This document shows positions 51,172 to 59,644 of a DNA stretch of 64,000 nt, in pieces. The stretch's first letter is position 1, and every line of letters starts with the position of its first letter. The notes under the pieces are model-generated. The model searched no databases and was not told where the DNA came from. It saw only the letters and a program-made list of their open reading frames with translations. The DNA lies in the NCBI GenBank assembly GCA_902496665.1, contig CABVBU010000011.1, positions 5,054-69,053 on the forward strand. The letters run 5' to 3'. The DNA is from an uncultured Clostridium sp. (GTDB lineage Bacteria > Bacillota > Clostridia > Lachnospirales > Lachnospiraceae). The position numbers and the translations under genes are program-made.

Positions 51172-51671
51172 GATTTCTGATCCCCAAATTCCAGGATCAT
51201 GTCGTACCAGACTGCTCCGCCGTGGACAGACTCGGAAACGCCCATGTTTTTGTATCCAAATTTCGCGTAATAGTGGATCAGACGGTCCTTGCAAGTGAGA
51301 ATCAGGCCCTTTCTTCCCTTATTTTTCGCGTCTTCGATCATGTGATCCATGAGCGCCGCCGCAATTCCCTGGCAGCGGTAGTCCGGAATCACATCCAGTC
51401 CGAAAATAGACTGGTATGCGCCGTCCGGCCTGTGGCAGGCGGAATTTTCGTACATCTCGTCACAGATCGTTTTGGAATCTGTGGCGCAGCCATTGATGAA
51501 GCCTATGATCTTTCCGTCCGCTTCCGCAACAAAAAAGCACTCCGGGAATGCCGCGATGCGGGCCTTAAAAGATTCCTCTGTTGCGGCTTCCGCCGCCGGG
51601 AAGCAGATCGCTTCCACCTCGGTAACTGCCGCAAGGTCCGTCGGGCGGACTGGGCGAATTGTGTATGTCAT
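51168..51671 (-). CDS. GNAT-family N-acetyltransferase
   Basis: A 167-aa acetyl-CoA-dependent acetyltransferase. The CoA loop is DYRCQGIAAALMDHMI; SIFGLDVIPDY and HYYAKFGYKNMG are further GNAT motifs. The pattern around EAICFPAAEAATEESF resembles the arylalkylamine-type branch, but the acceptor is unknown. AAAGGAG precedes the ATG. It is translationally coupled to rlmH. It lies 67 nt after the OmpR-type regulator and may share its transcript. Confidence 0.88.
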   Translation of the reverse strand: MTYTIRPVRPTDLAAVTEVEAICFPAAEAATEESFKARIAAFPECFFVAEADGKIIGFINGCATDSKTICDEMYENSACHRPDGAYQSIFGLDVIPDYRCQGIAAALMDHMIEDAKNKGRKGLILTCKDRLIHYYAKFGYKNMGVSESVHGGAVWYDMILEFGDQKS

Positions 51672-51738
51672 AGAAAATTTCTCCTTTTAGTTCAATTAAG
51701 TTTGCTGGCTAGTCCAGTCGATCTTGCACTGCTCATTG

Positions 51739-52437
51739 CTATGCACGGAAGAAGTAGCCGACCCCCCACTTCGTGTGAACATACTTCGGATCACTCGGGC
51801 TAGGCTCAATTTTTTCACGCAGTCTTCTCACATGCACATCCACCGTACGGACATCCCCGTTTACCATGGCCTTGTTTCCCCATACATACTCAAGCAGGGA
51901 CTCGCGGCTGTAGACCTTATTCGGATTTGTGACAAGAAGTTCCAGCAGGTCGAATTCCTTCGCGGTCAGGTTGATCTCCTTATCTTTAATGAAAACTCTG
52001 CGGCTCTCCCTGTCAAGCTTTAAGTCGCCCTCTGTGACTACGCTGGACTCCTGGCGTTTCGCGGCGCCACTCTTCTTATTATTTCTGCGGATGATCGCCT
52101 TGATCCGCGCTTTTACTTCCAGGATATTGAACGGTTTCGTGATATAATCGTCAGCGCCGTACTCCAGTCCCAGGATCTTATCCATATCATCGCCTTTTGC
52201 CGTCAGCATGATGATCGGCATCTCGGAAAACTCACGGATCGTCTGGCAGACCTCGAATCCATCGTGTCCCGGAAGCATGACATCCAAAAGAACCACGTCA
52301 TACTCCCGTTCTTTTGCCCTCTCGATCGCCTCATCACCGTCATAAGCGCAGTCCACCTCATATCCATCCTGTTCCAGACTGAAGCGGATTCCCTTCACGA
52401 TCAGTTTTTCATCATCAACTACCAGAACTCTTGCCAT
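51739..52437 (-). CDS. OmpR-family response regulator (WalR/PhoB-like), no adjacent kinase
   Basis: The 232-aa product has a receiver domain (VLVVDDEKLIVKGIRFSLEQ; phospho-acceptor in VVLLDVMLPGHDGFE; AKGDDMDKILGLEYGADDY; TKPFNILEVKARIKA) and a winged-helix effector (LTAKEFDLLELLVTNPNKVY, VRTVDVHVRRLREKIE). The strong WalR-like sequence would predict a kinase gene downstream, but a GNAT gene follows and a MITE plus comEA precede. GGAGGAGA lies before the ATG. Its target and partner are unknown. Confidence 0.9.
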   Translation of the reverse strand: MARVLVVDDEKLIVKGIRFSLEQDGYEVDCAYDGDEAIERAKEREYDVVLLDVMLPGHDGFEVCQTIREFSEMPIIMLTAKGDDMDKILGLEYGADDYITKPFNILEVKARIKAIIRRNNKKSGAAKRQESSVVTEGDLKLDRESRRVFIKDKEINLTAKEFDLLELLVTNPNKVYSRESLLEYVWGNKAMVNGDVRTVDVHVRRLREKIEPSPSDPKYVHTKWGVGYFFRA

Positions 52438-52544
52438 TTCTCTCCTCCACGTTATGCTGTAATGCGCAGGCTCTCTCCTGCTGCTTTTCTTATGTCTATG
52501 ACCTAATTCATGTTTCCTGTGTTTTCAAATATCATAATTAACAC

Positions 52545-52677
52545 ATAACTATTCAGTACCTTCATAGTTACGTGCAAAAATCCATTCCAGATCAGCTTCG
52601 CTGATGGGATTTTTGCCTTCCAGCCTATGTTTTCTTACGGTCAGCGCAGCAAGTGCGCAGACCTACTGAACAGTTAC
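52545..52677 (-). mobile_element. 133-bp IS66-type MITE, copy C (perfect target duplication)
   Basis: Flanked by ATTAACAC (52537-52544 and 52678-52685, 8/8). Same ends and interior as copy A. It lies between comEA and the response-regulator gene. The sequence from 52438 to 52536 and from 52686 to 52763 shows no further feature. Confidence 0.92.
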
Positions 52678-52763
52678 ATTAACACAAATTATATGTTTTC
52701 CTTAAAATGCGAAAGCTTATAATGTTTTAGGGCATTCACAATCGTGAAAACTATTTCATCTTT

Positions 52764-53534
52764 TTATACCGTAATATCATCCTTGATTTTCTGAAATCCA
52801 GCTTCTTTAATTCCAGAAATCTTCATGATATCCTCGATCTTCTTAAAACCACCGCTCTTTTCGCGGTAGCGGATAATCTCCTCGGCTTTCGCCTCCCCGA
52901 TGCCCTTTAAGGTCATCAGCTCCTCTTTTGTCGCCGTGTTCAGGTTCACAATCCCGGAACCGGAAGTTCCACCCTGACCATTGTTTCCTCCTACAGCCCC
53001 GCTGCCCGCCAGAAGCGACACGGCCTCTTCCTTATTGTAGATCGTGATCTGCATGCCATCAGAAACTTTTGAGGCGAGATTCACACTCTCCCTCGCCGCG
53101 TTCTCCGTAAATCCCCCGGCGGCATCCACTGCCTCGTAGATCCGGCTGTCCTCCGAAAGCTCATACACACCTGGGGCTGCCACCTCTCCGCAGATATACA
53201 CATAAACTCCGGATTTTTCAGAGTTTTCCACATGTTCCTGCGTCTCCACGGAACTTTCTCCCTGTACACTGCCATTTTCGCCCCTGACCTGCTCCTGAAG
53301 CTTCTGATTTCCGGTACCTCTTCCAGAAGTCCCCTGCGGCAGGCCGTCACTTTTTGCAGAGCCGTTTTTCTCCCAGCTGATGTTTCCATCTGTATCCAGT
53401 GATCCGTTCATAACGACCGCCCCGGATTCATCCAGCTTCTGGACTCCACTCCGGCTTCTCGTCATCCCAAACACAAGTCCGGCTGCGATTAAGAAAGCCG
53501 CGGCCGTCAAAATTTTCTTCTTATTTTCTTTCAT
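52764..53534 (-). CDS. comEA: ComEA-like helix-hairpin-helix DNA-binding protein
   Basis: A membrane-anchored DNA receptor of the competence type, 256 aa. An N-terminal anchor (ILTAAAFLIAAGLVFGM) is followed by a low-complexity linker to about residue 105, an SLBB domain (VYVYICGEVAAPGVYELSED) and a C-terminal (HhH)2 domain: NLNTATKEELMTLKGIGEAK and IRYREKSGGFKKIEDIMKIS. No comEC or comEB lies beside it. In non-competent clostridia its role may be limited to DNA binding at the envelope. Confidence 0.92.
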   Translation of the reverse strand: MKENKKKILTAAAFLIAAGLVFGMTRSRSGVQKLDESGAVVMNGSLDTDGNISWEKNGSAKSDGLPQGTSGRGTGNQKLQEQVRGENGSVQGESSVETQEHVENSEKSGVYVYICGEVAAPGVYELSEDSRIYEAVDAAGGFTENAARESVNLASKVSDGMQITIYNKEEAVSLLAGSGAVGGNNGQGGTSGSGIVNLNTATKEELMTLKGIGEAKAEEIIRYREKSGGFKKIEDIMKISGIKEAGFQKIKDDITV

Positions 53535-53767
53535 GATATTCCCTCCTGAATATTTTCAGGGGGATCGTTCTGCCTGTCTCTATTTTACCGAATCAGCCCT
53601 ATAAAAACAAGGTCATTTTTGTTATGTACGCTCTCCATTATAACCTCAGTCCGATTTTTTCTCAAGCCTCGTATTCTCCTTCTCTCACTGAGCGTACACG
53701 ATGCCAAATCAACCGTTCTCTGGCTCTCTCCCCGCCAGATATTTCACGCTCCACCCACCTGCTTTCA

Positions 53768-53796
53768 TTGCAATTTCTTTAAAATTATGCTATATT
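53768..53796 (+). promoter_or_regulatory. sigma-A promoter of the TSUP gene
   Basis: TTGCAA (53768-53773), 17 nt, TATATT (53791-53796). The rest of 53535-53883 holds nothing else I can support. Confidence 0.75.
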
Positions 53797-53883
53797 TGGC
53801 GAAAAGCGTGCAACATCGGTTTCACTGCACTGGCAGCGAAAACAACACGTTCAATTTTATCATACTTAAGGGGAATTACTGCT

Positions 53884-54648
53884 ATGGAATTACATCTGAT
53901 GCACTTTCTGATCGTCTGCCCGCTGGTATTTCTCGCCGGTTTCGTCGATGCGGTTGCCGGAGGCGGCGGCCTGATCTCACTCCCGGCTTATCTGATTGCC
54001 GGACTTCCGGTCCATTTTGCCATCGGAACAAACAAATTAAGCTCTGGAATGGGAACCACACTGGCAACAGCACGCTTTGCGAAAAACGGTTATATTGCCT
54101 GGAAGAACGCGCTTCTCTGTATCGTTACAGCTCTCATCGGTTCCTCTCTCGGTGCAAAACTTGCTCTGCGGTTAGACGATTATTATTTTAAGCGCCTGAT
54201 TCTCGTGATCCTGCCCTGTACCGCCCTCTATCTCACATTTGGAAAACCGTTCGTGGGAGAAAAAGAGTCTTTCCCGGTCCGCAAGATGATTCTTTTCAGC
54301 GCTCTGATTGCCTTCATCATCGGCATCTACGACGGCTTTTACGGTCCCGGAACCGGAACATTCCTGCTGCTTCTCCTCACCGGAGTTGCCCACATGGGGC
54401 TGAAGGAAGCCAACGGGATCACAAAAGCCATCAACCTGACAACGAACCTGACAGCTCTGGCGGTCTATCTCATGAATGGAAAAGTAATTTTCCTTCTTGG
54501 CCTCATTGCCGGTATCTTCAGCATCGCTGGAAATTATCTCGGAACACGCTGTTTCGACAAGGGCGGCGCAAAGTTTGTAAAACCGTTGATGCTGGTGGTT
54601 CTGGTGATCTTCTTTGTAAAGACATTGAGCGAGATCCTCGGTGCCTGA
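53884..54648 (+). CDS. TSUP (TauE/SafE) family anion permease
   Basis: A membrane protein of 254 aa with about eight hydrophobic segments. It starts MELHLMHFLIVCPLVFLAGF; motifs VDAVAGGGGLISLPAYLIAG, GTNKLSSGMGTTLATARFAK and GIYDGFYGPGTGTFLLLLLT are typical of the YfcA-like branch, which moves sulfur or organic anions. AAGGGGA lies 9-10 nt before the ATG. The frame stays open further upstream but into non-coding sequence. Given the sulfur genes elsewhere in the window, sulfonate or sulfite export is possible but not shown. Confidence 0.88.
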   Translation: MELHLMHFLIVCPLVFLAGFVDAVAGGGGLISLPAYLIAGLPVHFAIGTNKLSSGMGTTLATARFAKNGYIAWKNALLCIVTALIGSSLGAKLALRLDDYYFKRLILVILPCTALYLTFGKPFVGEKESFPVRKMILFSALIAFIIGIYDGFYGPGTGTFLLLLLTGVAHMGLKEANGITKAINLTTNLTALAVYLMNGKVIFLLGLIAGIFSIAGNYLGTRCFDKGGAKFVKPLMLVVLVIFFVKTLSEILGA

Positions 54649-54707
54649 TACATATCTGTAAAATCCGATCCGGCAGAATTTGAAAAAGAAGGACACCGGA
54701 ACAGATC

Positions 54708-54797
54708 ATGGAGTCCGCGTCGAGATCCATCCAGGACCTCAGCGACCGGCTCACAGTGGATGGGTTTAAAGAATGGTACGAAAAAAGGCAGGAATGA
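54708..54797 (+). CDS. short open frame, possible gene remnant
   Basis: A 29-codon frame (MESASRSIQDLSDRLTVDGF, continuing KEWYEKRQE) ends at 54797 just before a terminator. Its composition looks protein-like, but there is no ribosome site, and the frame extends only nine codons further up. It may be the tail of a lost gene. Confidence 0.2.
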   Translation: MESASRSIQDLSDRLTVDGFKEWYEKRQE

Positions 54798-54820
54798 AAC
54801 CTCTCATTTCTGCCTTTTCT
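54783..54820. terminator. bidirectional terminator between the TSUP gene and bioB
   Basis: AAAAGGCAGGAATGA pairs with TCATTTCTGCCTTTT (one mismatch), with A and T runs outside for both strands. Confidence 0.85.
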
Positions 54821-54842
54821 ATATATAACCTTGCTATTTCTC

Positions 54843-55826
54843 TTAATTTTCCTTCATATACTCCGGTGTCACATCTCTTCCAAGACCTTTCAGCATCTTC
54901 TTATCGCTGCGGATCGTAGCGCATGCAACCGTTGTCAGCATGTTGCCGGTAATTGTTGCGGACGCGCCGGAGCAGAATGCGGTCTCACCATCGTTTGTGA
55001 GCAGCGCGCGGCCTGCGCCAAGGCGGATGTTTGCCTCCGGGTTGATATATCGGAAAAATGCGATGGTGCGGAGAATATCGTCCTCAGAGATTCTCTCCAG
55101 ATGCTCCAGCGGAGTTCCCGGGATCGGCATCAGGGCATTTAACGGAATGGAATCGATTCCAAGCTCCGCAAGGCTCACTGCCATGTCGAGGCGGTCCTCC
55201 CATGTCTCACCCATTCCGATGATGCCTCCGGAACATGCGCACATCCCCTCTGCCTTGATCATCTTTAAGGTGTTGATCTTCATGTCGTATGTATGGGTCG
55301 TGCAGATGTTCGGGAAGTTTCTTCTGGATGTCTCGATATTGTGGTGGTAGCTTGTGACACCTGCTTCATGGAGACGGTGAAGCTGTTCCGCGGTCACAAA
55401 GCCCATGGACGCGCAGAGGTCGATCTTGCATTCCTTTTTCATAGTCTCGTAGGCGTGGATCGCTTTATCGAACTCCTCCCCCGTCAATGCTCTTCCTGAT
55501 GTAACGATGGAGAAACGGTCAACGCCCTCTTCCTCATGGACGTGACACATCTTTACGATCTCTTCTTCCGGAAGGAAATCATAGACCTCGCAGCTTGTGT
55601 GATGGTGTGCTGACTGTGCGCAGTACTTGCAGTCCTCTGGACATCGTCCGCTCCGTCCATTGATGATGGAACAGAGATCAACCTTATCTCCCACACATGC
55701 CTTGCGGATCCGGTCTGCGCCCTCACAGAGCTCCTTCAGATCGCAGGTCAGAAAGAAATTTAAGTCATCCTCTCTTGTAATTCTTCTTCCGTCGATAATT
55801 TCCTGTGCCAGTGTCAGTGCGTCCAT
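54843..55826 (-). CDS. bioB: biotin synthase
   Basis: A radical SAM enzyme that inserts sulfur into dethiobiotin. The start at 55826 (MDALTLAQEIIDGRRITRED) follows AAGGAG at 6 nt and gives 327 aa. The radical SAM cluster is CPEDCKYC (C62, C66, C69); NIETSRRNFPNICTTHTYD and GGIIGMGETWEDRLDMA follow; the C-terminal GRALLTNDGETAFCSGASAT fits BioB. It is monocistronic under a BirA-like operator. No other biotin-synthesis gene lies nearby, so the cell may import or make only the last steps. Confidence 0.96.
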   Translation of the reverse strand: MDALTLAQEIIDGRRITREDDLNFFLTCDLKELCEGADRIRKACVGDKVDLCSIINGRSGRCPEDCKYCAQSAHHHTSCEVYDFLPEEEIVKMCHVHEEEGVDRFSIVTSGRALTGEEFDKAIHAYETMKKECKIDLCASMGFVTAEQLHRLHEAGVTSYHHNIETSRRNFPNICTTHTYDMKINTLKMIKAEGMCACSGGIIGMGETWEDRLDMAVSLAELGIDSIPLNALMPIPGTPLEHLERISEDDILRTIAFFRYINPEANIRLGAGRALLTNDGETAFCSGASATITGNMLTTVACATIRSDKKMLKGLGRDVTPEYMKEN

Positions 55827-55940
55827 AGTATTCTCCTTATTTTCCTGATTTTTATGTGCAATCGCCGTTTCCGTCATCCGGACTTTGATCTCTGGTCCTG
55901 GTCCGTCTTCCGGATTTTTTCTCTGAATTCTCATGTTACG

Positions 55941-56002
55941 ATTGTAAACTTTTACTTCACATTATAGTTCACAATTATATAAAAAAGCACCGTGAAAGTC
56001 AA
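55941..56002 (-). promoter_or_regulatory. bioB promoter with BirA-like operator
   Basis: On the minus strand TTGACT (55997-56002), 17 nt, TATAAT (55974-55979), then ATTGTGAAC-N17-GTTTACAAT (55941-55975), close to the BirA consensus TTGTTAAC-N14/16-GTTAACAA. The operator covers the start site, so biotinyl-AMP-BirA should repress bioB. Confidence 0.82.
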
Positions 56003-56036
56003 CCATTTTTCGTTTATTAGTTAACTTTCACAGCAC
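55981..56036 (-). terminator. terminator of the liv operon, overlapping the bioB promoter
   Basis: On the minus strand GTGCTGTGAAAGTTAAC pairs with GTTGACTTTCACGGTGC (two G-U pairs) and is followed by TTTTTT. The bioB -35 (TTGACT) lies inside the second arm. Confidence 0.88.
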
Positions 56037-56057
56037 TTGGAATGCGAAGCACCAACA

Positions 56058-56765
56058 TCAGCCGCCCAGATATGCCTCTTTCACCTGCGGATTGGACAGC
56101 AGTTTATCCGCATCGTCGGAGAGAACGATCTCGCCCGTCTCGATCACATAGCCTCTCTTTGCGATCCTCAAAGCCTGGTTCGCATTCTGCTCTACCAGCA
56201 TGATCGTCGTTCCCGACTTGTTGATGGAGACAATGGTATCAAACACTTGATCCACAAGGCGGGGAGAAAGTCCCATGGAGGGCTCGTCTAAAAGCAGAAG
56301 CCTCGGTCTCGACATCAGGGCGCGTCCCATGGCCAGCATCTGCTGCTCACCGCCGGACAGCGTTCCAGCCAGCTGATTTTTTCGCTCTGCCAGTCTCGGG
56401 AACATCTCGAAGATCTTATTTAAGTCCGCTTTTACGTTTTCCTTATCTTTCCGGCTGTAAGCACCTAAAAGCAGGTTATCCATAACCGATGTTCTCGGGA
56501 AAACTCTTCTTCCCTCCGGGACCATCGTCATACCGCTTCTCACGATCTCCATGGTGCCGGTTCCGTGGATTGGCTGTCCCTCAAAGGTAATCTCTCCGGT
56601 GGACGGGATCTGATCCATGATGGCGGTCAGGAGGGAGGTCTTTCCGGCTCCATTCGCCCCGATCAGGGCGACTAACTCTCCTTTTTCCACTGAAAGGCTG
56701 ATCTTTTTGATTGCATGGATCTTGCCGTAATATACATCCAGGTCTTTTACATCAAGCATTGCCAT
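56058..56765 (-). CDS. livF: branched-chain amino acid ABC transporter ATPase LivF
   Basis: The 235-aa product starts MAMLDVKDLDVYYGKIHAIK at 56765, with AGGGGG 9 nt upstream. Walker A is GANGAGKTSLL, signature LSGGEQQMLAMGRALM, Walker B LLLLDEPSMGLSP. PRTSVMDNLLLGAYSRKDK is typical of LivF. It overlaps livG by 14 nt. Last gene of the livKHMGF operon. Confidence 0.95.
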   Translation of the reverse strand: MAMLDVKDLDVYYGKIHAIKKISLSVEKGELVALIGANGAGKTSLLTAIMDQIPSTGEITFEGQPIHGTGTMEIVRSGMTMVPEGRRVFPRTSVMDNLLLGAYSRKDKENVKADLNKIFEMFPRLAERKNQLAGTLSGGEQQMLAMGRALMSRPRLLLLDEPSMGLSPRLVDQVFDTIVSINKSGTTIMLVEQNANQALRIAKRGYVIETGEIVLSDDADKLLSNPQVKEAYLGG

Positions 56766-57528
56766 TTGCGGATGCCCCCTTTCCCAGATAGGACTCAATG
56801 ACAACAGGATCATTCTTGACGTCCTGGGGCAGTCCTTCCGCGATCTTCTGTCCGTGGTCAAACACGACCACGCGGTCCGCAATGTTCATGACCATACGCA
56901 TGGCATGTTCAATGAGGATGATGGAATATTTCTCCGCTTTCAGGCGGTTGATGATCTCCACTAATTCGTCTTTCTCATGCGGGTTCATTCCCGCCGCCGG
57001 TTCGTCCAAAAGGATCAGGCTCGGCTCTGTCGCCAGCACTCTGGCGATCTCCAGGCGGCGCTGCATGCCGTAGGGAAGATTTTTTGCCAGCCAGTCTTTC
57101 TTATCATAGATGCCCACATATTTCAGGCATTTTTCTATATATTCCTGGTTTTCAGCCTCTTCCTTCTTCAATCTTGTACTTCCGATCAGGGAATCCCAGA
57201 TTCCACTCTTTCTGCGGCAATGGCGGGCGATAATGATATTTTCCGCCACCGTCATGTTTCCAAAAAGACGGATATTCTGAAATGTGCGCGCCATTCCGAG
57301 ACGGGTAATGGCCTCCGGCTGCATTTTCTCGATATTTTTTCCTTTAAAAATGATCTCTCCGCTGGTTGCAGGCGAGATTCCAGTGAGGACATTGTAGAAT
57401 GTGGTCTTTCCAGAACCGTTCGGTCCAATGATGGCAACGATCTCGCCCTCATTGATGGAAAAATCGATCTCACTGTTGGCGTGAAGTCCGCCGAATACTT
57501 TTGTCACTTTTCTTGTCTCAAGCAGCAT
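56752..57528 (-). CDS. livG: branched-chain amino acid ABC transporter ATPase LivG
   Basis: The 258-aa product starts MLLETRKVTKVFGGLHANSE. The ATG at 57528 has GGAG 8 nt upstream; an ATG two codons earlier overlaps the livM stop but sits too close to the site. Walker A is GPNGSGKTTFYNVL; the LivG hallmark IGMARTFQNIRLFGNMTV (here LGMARTFQNIRLFGNMT) is present; Walker B is LILLDEPAAGMNP. Confidence 0.95.
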   Translation of the reverse strand: MLLETRKVTKVFGGLHANSEIDFSINEGEIVAIIGPNGSGKTTFYNVLTGISPATSGEIIFKGKNIEKMQPEAITRLGMARTFQNIRLFGNMTVAENIIIARHCRRKSGIWDSLIGSTRLKKEEAENQEYIEKCLKYVGIYDKKDWLAKNLPYGMQRRLEIARVLATEPSLILLDEPAAGMNPHEKDELVEIINRLKAEKYSIILIEHAMRMVMNIADRVVVFDHGQKIAEGLPQDVKNDPVVIESYLGKGASANGNA

Positions 57529-57533
57529 ATCCA

Positions 57534-58550
57534 TCACTCCTCTTCCGTCTGAACTGTTTCCTTTTTGTCTGCCCCCCAGATACCCTGCGGTCTGAAACGC
57601 ATCATGAATACAAGAAGGAAGCCGTAAAGGATCATCCACGGGTCAAATGGAAGTCCAGCAATATCTTTTACTGAGTGGAACAGCTCCGGCAGGATCGTAA
57701 GAAGGATACCGCCGAGGATCATGCCCTTGATGCTCCGTCTTCCGCCGATGACTACCATGGTGAATATGGAAATAGACTTGGTCGCGTTTAAGAGCTCCGG
57801 GCTCACCATGCTGGCGAACACCGCCTGGAAGCTTCCCGCGATGCTGCAGATCACTGCTGAGATCACCATTGCAAGGATCTTATAATATCTGGTGTTGATG
57901 CCCATGGCAACCGCCGCGATCTCATCCTCACGGATCGCGGAAAAGGCATAGCCGATTCTTGAGTGCTCTGTTTTCCATGCGAAAAACGAAACCGCTGCCG
58001 TGATTAGAAACAGGATCAGAATATAACCGCCCTTGCTGGTGGATGCCAGCTTTGTGATCTTGATCCCGAAGATCTCCGGTGATTTAAGTCCCGGTATCCC
58101 GGCGGTTCCGCCCAAAGCCGCGGTATTGATCGCAATAAAGCGAAGGATCTCGCAGAACGCGTAGGTGATGACGATCAGGAACTGTCCCTTCACGCGGAGG
58201 GAAGCCATCGCCAGAGGGATCGAAATGAGGGCTGCCAGAAGAAGTCCGATGGGGATCGTGATCCAGAAATTCAGACCGGTATATTTTAATAATACCGCCG
58301 TCGTATAGGCACCGATTCCGTAAAATGCTGCATGTCCCAGGGAAGTCTGACCCAGGTATCCAGACACAAAATTGAGTCCAAGTGCCAGAATTGCCGCAAT
58401 GAGACAGTTGACAAGCACATGCTGAAAATAAGTAGGGATCCAGGCACTCCCGCCATGAAATTTATCTATGTAACAGATCAGTAAAACAAGTACCGCCGAT
58501 CCAAGAAAGGCAGTTTTTCCGTTTTTTCCCAAAAAACGTTCTCTTTTCAT
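57534..58550 (-). CDS. livM: branched-chain amino acid ABC transporter permease LivM
   Basis: A membrane permease of 338 aa with about ten hydrophobic segments. FVSGYLGQTSLGHAAFYGIG and RIGYAFSAIREDEIAAVAMG are conserved LivM sequences, as is GGRRSIKGMILGGILLTILP near the end. It starts 11 nt after livH and overlaps livG at the stop. Confidence 0.95.
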   Translation of the reverse strand: MKRERFLGKNGKTAFLGSAVLVLLICYIDKFHGGSAWIPTYFQHVLVNCLIAAILALGLNFVSGYLGQTSLGHAAFYGIGAYTTAVLLKYTGLNFWITIPIGLLLAALISIPLAMASLRVKGQFLIVITYAFCEILRFIAINTAALGGTAGIPGLKSPEIFGIKITKLASTSKGGYILILFLITAAVSFFAWKTEHSRIGYAFSAIREDEIAAVAMGINTRYYKILAMVISAVICSIAGSFQAVFASMVSPELLNATKSISIFTMVVIGGRRSIKGMILGGILLTILPELFHSVKDIAGLPFDPWMILYGFLLVFMMRFRPQGIWGADKKETVQTEEE

Positions 58551-58561
58551 AAGCTGCCTCC

Positions 58562-59458
58562 TTAAACCTTCTCTTCAAATTTGTATCCCATAAGTCCTGA
58601 CGGCTTAATGAGAAGTACCAGGATCATCACCGCAAATCCGATGGCATCCTTATAGCCCGTAGAGATAAATCCGGCTGTCAGGTTCTCTACGATTCCGAGG
58701 ATAATTCCACCAACCAGGGAACCCGTGATACTTCCGATTCCGCCGAGGATCGCGCAGGACCATCCCTTCAATCCGGCAAGAGCTCCCATCGTCGGGTTGA
58801 TCGCGTAGATCGTTCCGATAAAGAAACCGGCTGCCGCTCCGAGGGCACCGCTGATGGCAAATGTGACCTTGATCAGCTTTTCCGCGTTGACGCCCATGAG
58901 GCCTAAGGTCTGCATGTCCTGGGATGCTGCCAGCATGGCCTTTCCTGTCAGCGTATGTTTGATAAAGAGTTCCAGACACACCATGATGATGATCGTTCCG
59001 ATCAGGATATATAAATGAAGGGAACTGATCGTCAACGGCTGTCCGGAGATCGTACAGATGGTGATCAGCTTCTGCTCTACAAGCTCCGGGTATGCCTTCG
59101 GGTTTACCGTAAATACGGCGTTGGCCGTGTAGCGCAGGATCGTGGAGATACCTAACGCGGTAATAAATCCGGTAGCTGCCAGAACGCCTTTCTTTCTCAA
59201 TGGCTTATAGCCAAACTGGTCTACGGCCATCGCGATCAGGGCACCGGCTGCCATCGAAATGAGGAGCGCCGGAATCATCGGAAGACCAAGATACGTCGTC
59301 ACAAAATAACCGGTATACGCGCCCAGCATGTAGACTTCTCCGTGGGTCCAGTTAATGACTCCTACGATTCCAAATACCGTTGTCCAGCCGATGGCGATCA
59401 GGGAGTAGATACCTCCCTGCGCCAGACCATTTATAACCTGCTGCAAAAATACCAACAT
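58562..59458 (-). CDS. livH: branched-chain amino acid ABC transporter permease LivH
   Basis: A membrane permease of 298 aa. FLQQVINGLAQGGIYSLIAI opens the protein; GVINWTHGEVYMLGAYTGY and LKGWSCAILGGIGSITGSLV fit LivH. AGGTGG precedes the ATG by 8 nt. It is 186 nt from livK, a gap filled by MITE copy D, so the operon may still be co-transcribed through the element. Confidence 0.95.
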   Translation of the reverse strand: MLVFLQQVINGLAQGGIYSLIAIGWTTVFGIVGVINWTHGEVYMLGAYTGYFVTTYLGLPMIPALLISMAAGALIAMAVDQFGYKPLRKKGVLAATGFITALGISTILRYTANAVFTVNPKAYPELVEQKLITICTISGQPLTISSLHLYILIGTIIIMVCLELFIKHTLTGKAMLAASQDMQTLGLMGVNAEKLIKVTFAISGALGAAAGFFIGTIYAINPTMGALAGLKGWSCAILGGIGSITGSLVGGIILGIVENLTAGFISTGYKDAIGFAVMILVLLIKPSGLMGYKFEEKV

Positions 59459-59484
59459 ATTGTCACCACCTGTACGTTTTCATC

Positions 59485-59617
59485 GTAACTATTCAGTACC
59501 TGCATCGTTATGTGCAGAAATCCATTCCAAATCGGCTGCGCCGATAGGATTTTTGCTTTCCAGCCTATGTTTTCTTACGGTCAGAGCGGCAAGTGCACAG
59601 ACCTGCTGAACAGTTAT
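59485..59617 (-). mobile_element. 133-bp IS66-type MITE, copy D, inside the liv operon
   Basis: Begins GTAACTATTCAG and ends as the other copies. Flanked by TTTTCATC (59477-59484) and TTTTTATC (59618-59625), 7/8. The terminal inner stem has one unpaired change (CATCGTTA against TAACTAT). It separates livK from livH. Confidence 0.9.
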
Positions 59618-59644
59618 TTTTTATCTTAATATTTTTTCGAAGAA

